Origin: Ichthyophonus hoferi | Taxonomy: Eukaryota > Opisthokonta > Ichthyosporea > Ichthyophonida > Ichthyophonidae | Direction of reading: 5' to 3' | DNA length: 13,989 bases | Assembly: GCA_002751075.1 (NCBI GenBank) | Contig: NAOQ01000010.1 | Span: 325,182-339,170 of the forward strand | Shown here: piece after piece, positions 9,106 through 13,989 of the stretch | Layout: every line of letters starts with the position of its first letter | Position numbering within the stretch: the stretch's first letter is position 1 | The notes under the pieces: model-generated | Seen by the model: the letters and a program-made list of their open reading frames with translations, nothing else | What the model was told of the DNA's origin: nothing | Databases searched by the model: none | Position numbers and translations under genes: made by a program

Positions 9106-10741
9106 ATGTTTCGGAATTTTTTCTACAAATACTTCACAGGAACAAACCTAGAAATTAATAAGGTAAGGTTGTTTTTCTTTTTCTTTTTATAGTGTTTGAA
9201 TTTGGAGGTGTACTATGTCAAGTATTTTCTACTATTTTTCAATTGCTATCTTTGTTCTTCTTCTTCTCTGTTATAATGCTTAGCCTAACGCATGGCTATC
9301 TACATATTATAGTTTTATATGCTGATACATAAATAGATAAAGGCTTACTAAATCAACCAAGCATTTTGGACATGGTGCCAGAGGGCAAGTATCTAACTAA
9401 GTGGGAGGGTAATGGTTGAAGCAAATGATAATCAGATCACTTAAAGGATTTAAGCCTTTATTGACTAAAGCAATAAAATGAGAAAAGCGTGCCATGATAA
9501 CCATAGAAAGAGATTTTATTATTTGGCTCCTTATCACATCAAGTTATCACATGTTTTAGAATTTGCAGTGCATTATGCTATTAATGAACCTCTAATTCTC
9601 GTAGTTTGCCATGTATGTGTTTTGGCCCATAGGAATGTTTTGGTATTATAACAGCCCGGAAGTTTCTGAGGCGTTCCAGGAAGAAAACAAGGTTTGTATC
9701 GAATTAGTCTGTACTATTAATAATAACTACTTTTAGCATACACCTTTTTATTTCATTCAGAAGATATATATCTGCCTACCTGTCCTCCAACTCCCTTTAT
9801 TACTTCATATTTTAGTCATTATCACACTGTTTTCCAGGATAATTTGTAGTTTATCTGCTTTGCTCTATAGTGCACTGCCTTCTGTTGAGGGTGATTTACT
9901 TGATAAAACATATAAAACATAGCAAGGTTTTATGGTAAGAATATTATATAGATATATATATATATATATGCATAAATATAAATATCTGCCTATGTGCTCA
10001 ATACAATGAACTCCTTTCAGGGCTAATTGTTATCTGAGCTATTTGAAGCTATTACATGGGCTCCTTTATTTATAGGCTTCCATGTACTCACGTTTTATTT
10101 TACTATTAATTATAAAGTAACTATACGACCACATCACAAGCATAGAGATTAATAATTTGTGACTTTCCCAACCTAACACATTCAAAATTTCACAGATACG
10201 ACGCGAAAGGTTTAAACCGGTATGGTTTTATTTTTTCTGTATCTTCCTTTATTATTATGCTACACTGTGTGTCTGTTGTTTAAGTGTTTTAAATCTATAC
10301 CATTATATAACCATGTTTACCAGTCTCAGAGAAAAAAAGGTTGATTTTGTTGTATTTTTTTTTGCAACAAAAAGATTAGACACCGTTTACCGCTGCAATC
10401 AATTTATATATCTATGATCTTACTTTTAGACATTATCTTTATTTTCTTTTGAATGCGATCAATACACTCGGCATTACTATATCTTTCCGATTTTTGTAAT
10501 TATAACAATAACTTTAATGGGATGTATGTTTTATATATTAAAAACGATAAAAATATTTTGTACTTACTGTATGCTTTATATATTAAAATATTATTGATAT
10601 TATCATTTACAATCACATCAGGGAACCAAAGAAATAGAGGCAATTGAGAAGAGAGAAAAACTTCTTCAAGAGTTAATGCGAAGGAAAGCAATCAAGAAGA
10701 AGGAGGAGCAAAAGATAGAGGTGGCCAATGGCAATATGTAG
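9106..10741 (+). CDS. PET100: PET100-like cytochrome c oxidase assembly factor, four exons
   Basis: Exons are 9106-9162, 9605-9691, 10196-10219 and 10622-10741, all phase 0, giving 95 residues. PET100 proteins are small single-pass inner mitochondrial membrane chaperones needed to build complex IV. The match rests on the N-terminal LEI motif (15-17) followed by KFAMYVFWPIGMFWYYN (19-35), closely resembling the family's LEIFR..MYL..FP.AMFW signature. A charged helical tail rich in E, K and R (about 40-90: QEENKIRRERFKP, EKREKLLQELMRRKAIKKK) follows, as in the family. Human PET100 is about 73 residues, so this one has a longer N terminus, MFRNFFYKYFTGTN, which is aromatic and basic like a short mitochondrial targeting segment. 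The start has a CACCATG context. Donors are AAG|GTAAGG, AAG|GTTTGT and CCG|GTATGG; acceptors end CGTAG, CACAG and ATCAG. The third exon is only 24 nt. No canonical AATAAA is near the stop; TATAAA at 10793-10798 may substitute. Confidence 0.85.
10345..10372. repeat. Short inverted repeat in PET100 intron 3
   Basis: TTTTGTTG at 10345-10352 pairs with CAACAAAA at 10365-10372 across a T-rich loop of 12 bases. It may simply be AT-rich chance; no role is apparent. Confidence 0.5.
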
Positions 10742-12253
10742 AAATAGAGTTAAAAATTAGTTGTTATCTCACTTATATGATTATGATACGTATATAAATA
10801 ATTATAAGCCACAGGAATTGGCTTATCTCTTTCTATCTTCCAACAATCTCCTTCAGTACATTATTAGTGTAAAATTTATCTTAGATAGCTCTCTTACAGT
10901 AATCATTTCTATTATGCATTAATAATTCGAATTTTTATTATTTTCTAAGTACCCGTATTCAATATTTCATATACATTAGTTACTGTTAGGGGGTATAACC
11001 GAATGTCTTAGTTTACTCACTATAAATATTAAGATTTTGAAACCATGAGAAAAAACGTTCAACCATAAAAGAAAGAAAGAATAAACCAGTCAATAAACTA
11101 ATTTACAAATGAAGGAGTACGCATAGTAATATATGTCAAATAAACCCCAACAGTATTGGCCAACCTGATCTAATAATAGGTCACACTAGAGCCTTCAGTG
11201 GTTTGCGGATTAGAGGAAACAGAATATTATTGATTTAACTTTATTTTTGTATTCAAATACGTTGAAAAACTTGGTTATTTTAGGCCTAACAACATACTAT
11301 GGCGTATGACATTTGCTAAGTATTCTACTGTTTTAAAATTTTGAATGCCTGTAATAATACTAGGTCACAGTATAAGTATTGCCGCTTTTGCAATTTAATT
11401 TATCAAGATATATAGATTTTTAATATATCATTTAAATAAATTTTAATATAATAAGGGGATGGTTTAATGTATTTAGTGTGCATATAGTACGTAAGTTAAG
11501 TAATAAATTAATAACTATTTAGTTATTGAGGAGAAGAAATCCGAGGATAATTAATTGTATTTATTGTTAATCTAGTACGTATATTAACTAATGATTTAGT
11601 GTCTACCATGTTACTGATTAAAGGGAATTGGAAGTAATAAAAATACATTTATTTAAGAAACAAGCATACACAATTTTCTTCAGACTAAACATATATTTGC
11701 TTTAGTTTTTATTAAGAAAAGAATTTGACTCATATCGAATCGGATATAATAAAGTGATTCGTAGGCTCAAAGTAGTTTCTTAGCTTGTATGAGGAAAGTT
11801 TTTGTTATCGTATTCAACATGCTAAACTGCAGTCGTGATATCCTTTGCTAAATTTATGCCAGCCCTTTTTTATTTTTATTTTTTATTTTATTTATTATTA
11901 TTTTTTATTATGAAATTGTGAGTATCAATGAATAAACGCCTTGTCAGTATCTACGGTGCCTGCGATAGTAGGGATGTGCGTATGTTGTGAATGAAGATAT
12001 GCCAATATCTGTTGTTCTTGTTCAATCTCCTGTTCTTCTGTTTTTAGCTTAAGTTTTGTTTTGTGCCTGTTCATAGTTTCTTTTTAAAGATGGATAGTTA
12101 TTTTTATTTTGATTCTCTAATCGGGCGCCTGTCGATAGATTTGGTTTGTTGATATTTACCTCTTCGCTCTCCCGTCTAGAACCGTTCCTTTAATCCTTGC
12201 CGAAGTTTGTTTATCATTGGTGTTTAACCATGGGACAAATTTTGAAAAATCTT
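10742..12253. other. AT-rich intergenic DNA between PET100 and the SPX-like gene
   Basis: Stop-dense AT-rich sequence for most of its length, with a T-rich TTTTATTT run at about 11870-11910. A richer patch at 11155-11235 has short open frames (plus-strand reading includes GHTRAFSGLRIRGN) but no convincing splice sites. The only ORF I list separately is the minus-strand one at 11925-12074. Confidence 0.5.
11925..12074 (-). CDS. Small minus-strand ORF, 49 residues, unrecognised
   Basis: ATG at 12074-12072 has A at -3 and an in-frame stop (TAA) four codons upstream; the frame ends in TGA at 11927-11925. The product starts basic and Q/E-rich (MNRHKTKLKLKTEEQEIEQE) and then has a mixed segment ILAYLHSQHTHIPTIAG. 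A second open frame on the same strand overlaps its start. That frame covers about 12250 to 12042 and contains TSARIKGTVLDGRAK followed by a donor-like AAG|GTAAAT. Open frames this long arise by chance in AT-rich DNA, so this may be non-coding. Confidence 0.25.
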   Translation of the reverse strand: MNRHKTKLKLKTEEQEIEQEQQILAYLHSQHTHIPTIAGTVDTDKAFIH

Positions 12254-12263
12254 ATTGGCCAAT
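12254..12263. promoter_or_regulatory. Palindromic CCAAT motif upstream of the SPX-like gene
   Basis: ATTGGCCAAT is a perfect palindrome carrying CCAAT on both strands; another CCAAT (TTGACCAATAAA) follows near 12336. Both are within 450 bases of the SPX-like start codon. NF-Y type binding is known for CCAAT; use here is inferred. Confidence 0.3.
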
Positions 12264-12465
12264 ACAATTGTATCTTCATTTGAATGGTTCTTTGGCTAAC
12301 TACCTCATTAATGTAAGTGTTCGTACTATGTATTGACCAATAAATTTACCTAGTTGGAAATGTTAAAAATAATCTGTTAATCTATTGCACATTATTACAT
12401 TACTACATAACTTGTTATTTAAAATATGTGGTTAAGGTGATAGGGCGGTATGTAACGTAGTGGGG

Positions 12466-12471
12466 TATAAA
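12466..12471 (+). promoter_or_regulatory. TATA-like element upstream of the SPX-like gene
   Basis: TATAAA in the context GGGGTATAAAGG, about 235 bases before the start codon; a weaker TATTTAAA lies at 12503-12510. Either could set the transcription start. Confidence 0.3.
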
Positions 12472-12702
12472 GGTAATATTAAATGTTATATAGTGTGTTG
12501 ACTATTTAAACAGAGAGGCAGATAAAAAAGCAGAGGCACGGCCACATATCTACACAGAGAACATGCAAGACACAGTGGTATCTTCTAGTTACAACCTCAA
12601 CAAACTTATTGCCAGCTACTAATATTAGTACACAAGTGTTTCCGTATGCTCTGACAAACTGAGGTTGATTTTCGGTCACATAAATTTGATAACCAAGCGG
12701 TC

Positions 12703-13734
12703 ATGGAGAAGGAGGAGTTGCAGGTGCAGATCTCCTTTATAGATCTTCTAGATGAATATATAAAACTAACTGAATGTAATACCTCGCAAGAACATATCTT
12801 ATTAAGCGATGGATCACAGGCTCCTATTCATGTGCCAAAAAAACTCCACAATAATTCGGATGAAGAAGAAAAAAGAATTCTTCAACTGTGTGAGGAAGAG
12901 TTGACCAGAATAGACTCCATATATATAAATACTTTAAGTTCATTAGCTTCCAGGCTGAATGATGTTTCTACGAGAGCAGATTTAGAAGGCAGTCAAGACC
13001 TTGAGTTGCAACCAATCATTACAGAACGTGACATAAGCGATCAAAGTGAGAAACTAATTCTCATTTTCAAGGAAGCTTTCACTTTACAGGAGCATTGTAT
13101 ACGGACAGAAAATATGGTTAACAGTATGATAAGCAAGCTGAAGGACAAGGTGCAGGCGGTACCTTACAGTGAACTATTAACATCATTTAAAAATAAATCA
13201 TTTATTACAAGACGCGACCTAGTGGAATTGATGGACGAGGTATCCTTTAAGTATGCACAGGTTAGTTGCACTTTGAGGCCCTATCTCTATTGTTTTAATA
13301 TTTTACCGGGAATAAATATTGGCTAATATACTCAATTTATATTTATATCTTTTTTGGTTGCTTTTATAACACCAACTAACTGCTATCCTTTATTTTTGTA
13401 GTCATGGTTGTACAACATGGTGTACGTAATAACTATAAATGGGGCAGTATACTACAATCTCCTCTGGGTTATACTTATCCTCCCACTATTACTCTTACAG
13501 CACAACCATCTCTCCCAACCCAAAACATCATTTACCTCATCTATATAGCTAACACCTATTTATTTCCAAAAGATGACAAATAAGGTATTGCAATGGCCCA
13601 TTCCATCTTCGGACCAATCAGAAAACATTTGGGTGTGGAAGAAGCGATGGATCTTTGTTGCCATGGTGATAACTGGTGTTATGTTTGCCACCCCTATTAT
13701 TGGTCCTGCTAACGACTCTGCCAATAAATGGTGA
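12703..13734 (+). CDS. SPX-like domain protein with C-terminal membrane helix (exons 12703..13260, 13402..about 13467, about 13573..13734)
   Basis: Exon 1 gives 186 residues from an ATG with G at -3 and +4; an in-frame TGA lies at 12652. Three parts recall SPX domains. FIDLLDEYIKL (12-22) sits where the family has YIDYKxLKKxI. LQLCEEELTRIDSIYINTL (60-78) resembles the CEKELxKIxxFYxxKL helix. SFITRRDLVELMDE (166-179) resembles the FFTxxLLxxLVxE C-terminal helix, and KLKDK (145-149) replaces the KKYDK lysine patch. SPX domains bind inositol pyrophosphates in phosphate homeostasis. Intron 1 is secure (GCACAG|GTTAGT, TTTTTGTAG, CTAAC at 13376-13380). Exon 2 starts SWLYNM; its donor is uncertain (13420, 13447 or 13468, all phase 0). 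Read without splicing it stops at 13548. Exon 3, after CTAAC at 13549-13553, has RWIFVAMVITGVMFATPIIG as a membrane helix and ends TGA at 13732. Depending on the donor the protein is about 246-262 residues. It may instead be the start of a longer XPR1-type gene continuing off the window. Confidence 0.58.
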
Positions 13735-13989
13735 CTATTATAGACTGTGTGCGATTGGACTAGTATCATGGCAGTGGCGAAAATTGCCTGGTTACCATAT
13801 TGCGTGTTAGTTTATGGGAGCATATGTGGAGATAGAATTATGTAGATGTATAATTTGTATTTATATGTGCATATAGTTTTTATAGTTAATTATAGATAAA
13901 TAATTTATATCCATCTATCTATAATGGGGAAGGGTCGGGGGAAAGAGGCTGATTGGGTAGAGATATTACCATAGTTACTATAGTAGTAC
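13735..13989 (+). other. Probable 3' flank of the SPX-like gene
   Basis: The first 90 or so bases keep an open frame in the same phase as exon 3, from ACT at 13744 to TAG at 13834, with a hydrophobic reading IMAVAKIAWLPYCVLVYG. This could be an alternative last exon. After that the sequence becomes AT-rich with no canonical AATAAA; ATAAATAAT occurs around 13896-13904. Confidence 0.35.

Noticed and set aside
8913-9107. 64-codon minus-strand frame starting on the palindromic CATG of the PET100 start
   Set aside because: Antisense to the PET100 5' region; the ATG arises because CACCATG read backwards gives CATGGTG. No homology seen.
9360-9411. Coding-like plus-strand piece in PET100 intron 1 (MVPEGKYLTKWEG followed by GTAATG)
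   Set aside because: It would exit in phase 1, whereas the next PET100 exon needs phase 0; no matching acceptor context.
2561-11376. AGGTCACAGTACAAG at 2561 and AGGTCACAGTATAAG at 11362 as copies of a dispersed repeat or nuclear-receptor sites
   Set aside because: Similarity does not extend convincingly into the flanks; short-word coincidence is the simpler explanation.
13560-13769. 69-codon minus-strand open frame
   Set aside because: Shadow of the SPX-like gene's predicted membrane exon on the opposite strand.
472-13978. GTAACTATGGTA at 473-484 and its reverse complement at 13967-13978, suggesting terminal inverted repeats of a window-sized element
   Set aside because: A 12-base match is expected several times by chance in 14 kb, and the flanks show no further similarity.

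Overview
This looks like nuclear DNA from an AT-rich eukaryote (roughly one third G+C by eye). Genes are split by GT-AG introns, start codons sit in ACCATG or similar contexts, polyadenylation hexamers follow stop codons, and there are no Shine-Dalgarno sites or operons. The gene content (PET100-type cytochrome oxidase assembly factor, an SPX-like domain protein, a GNAT acetyltransferase) and the short intergenic distances fit an animal or close relative. A compact non-bilaterian such as a sponge is my guess, but nothing here proves it.

Layout. Left edge, minus strand: the last exons of a small coiled-coil protein ending in a transmembrane tail (234-1155). Its 3' UTR carries a 31-bp minisatellite (22-176) whose outermost unit contains two AATAAA signals. 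From about 1160 to 5640 is AT-rich, mostly non-coding DNA with a few coding-like scraps. Next, plus strand, is a two-exon GNAT acetyltransferase (5878-7406). It converges on a hidden minus-strand gene, of which one well-bounded exon (7945-8002) and a possible last exon (7550-7589) are visible. Plus strand again: a four-exon PET100 homologue (9106-10741) with a 24-nt microexon. From 10742 to about 12460 is AT-rich DNA with one small minus-strand ORF. The right end holds an SPX-like gene (12703 to about 13734) that ends in a predicted transmembrane helix.

The genes do not form an obvious pathway. PET100 acts in mitochondrial complex IV assembly, and SPX domains sense inositol pyrophosphates and control phosphate handling. 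The GNAT enzyme has an unknown acetyl acceptor, and the tail-anchored coiled-coil protein is of unknown function. I found no convincing transposon, virus-derived element, CRISPR array, tRNA or rRNA. I see no defence or novel multi-gene system. The most informative points are gene models that single-frame ORF calling misses: the spliced PET100, the tail-anchored protein, and the SPX gene with a membrane tail.
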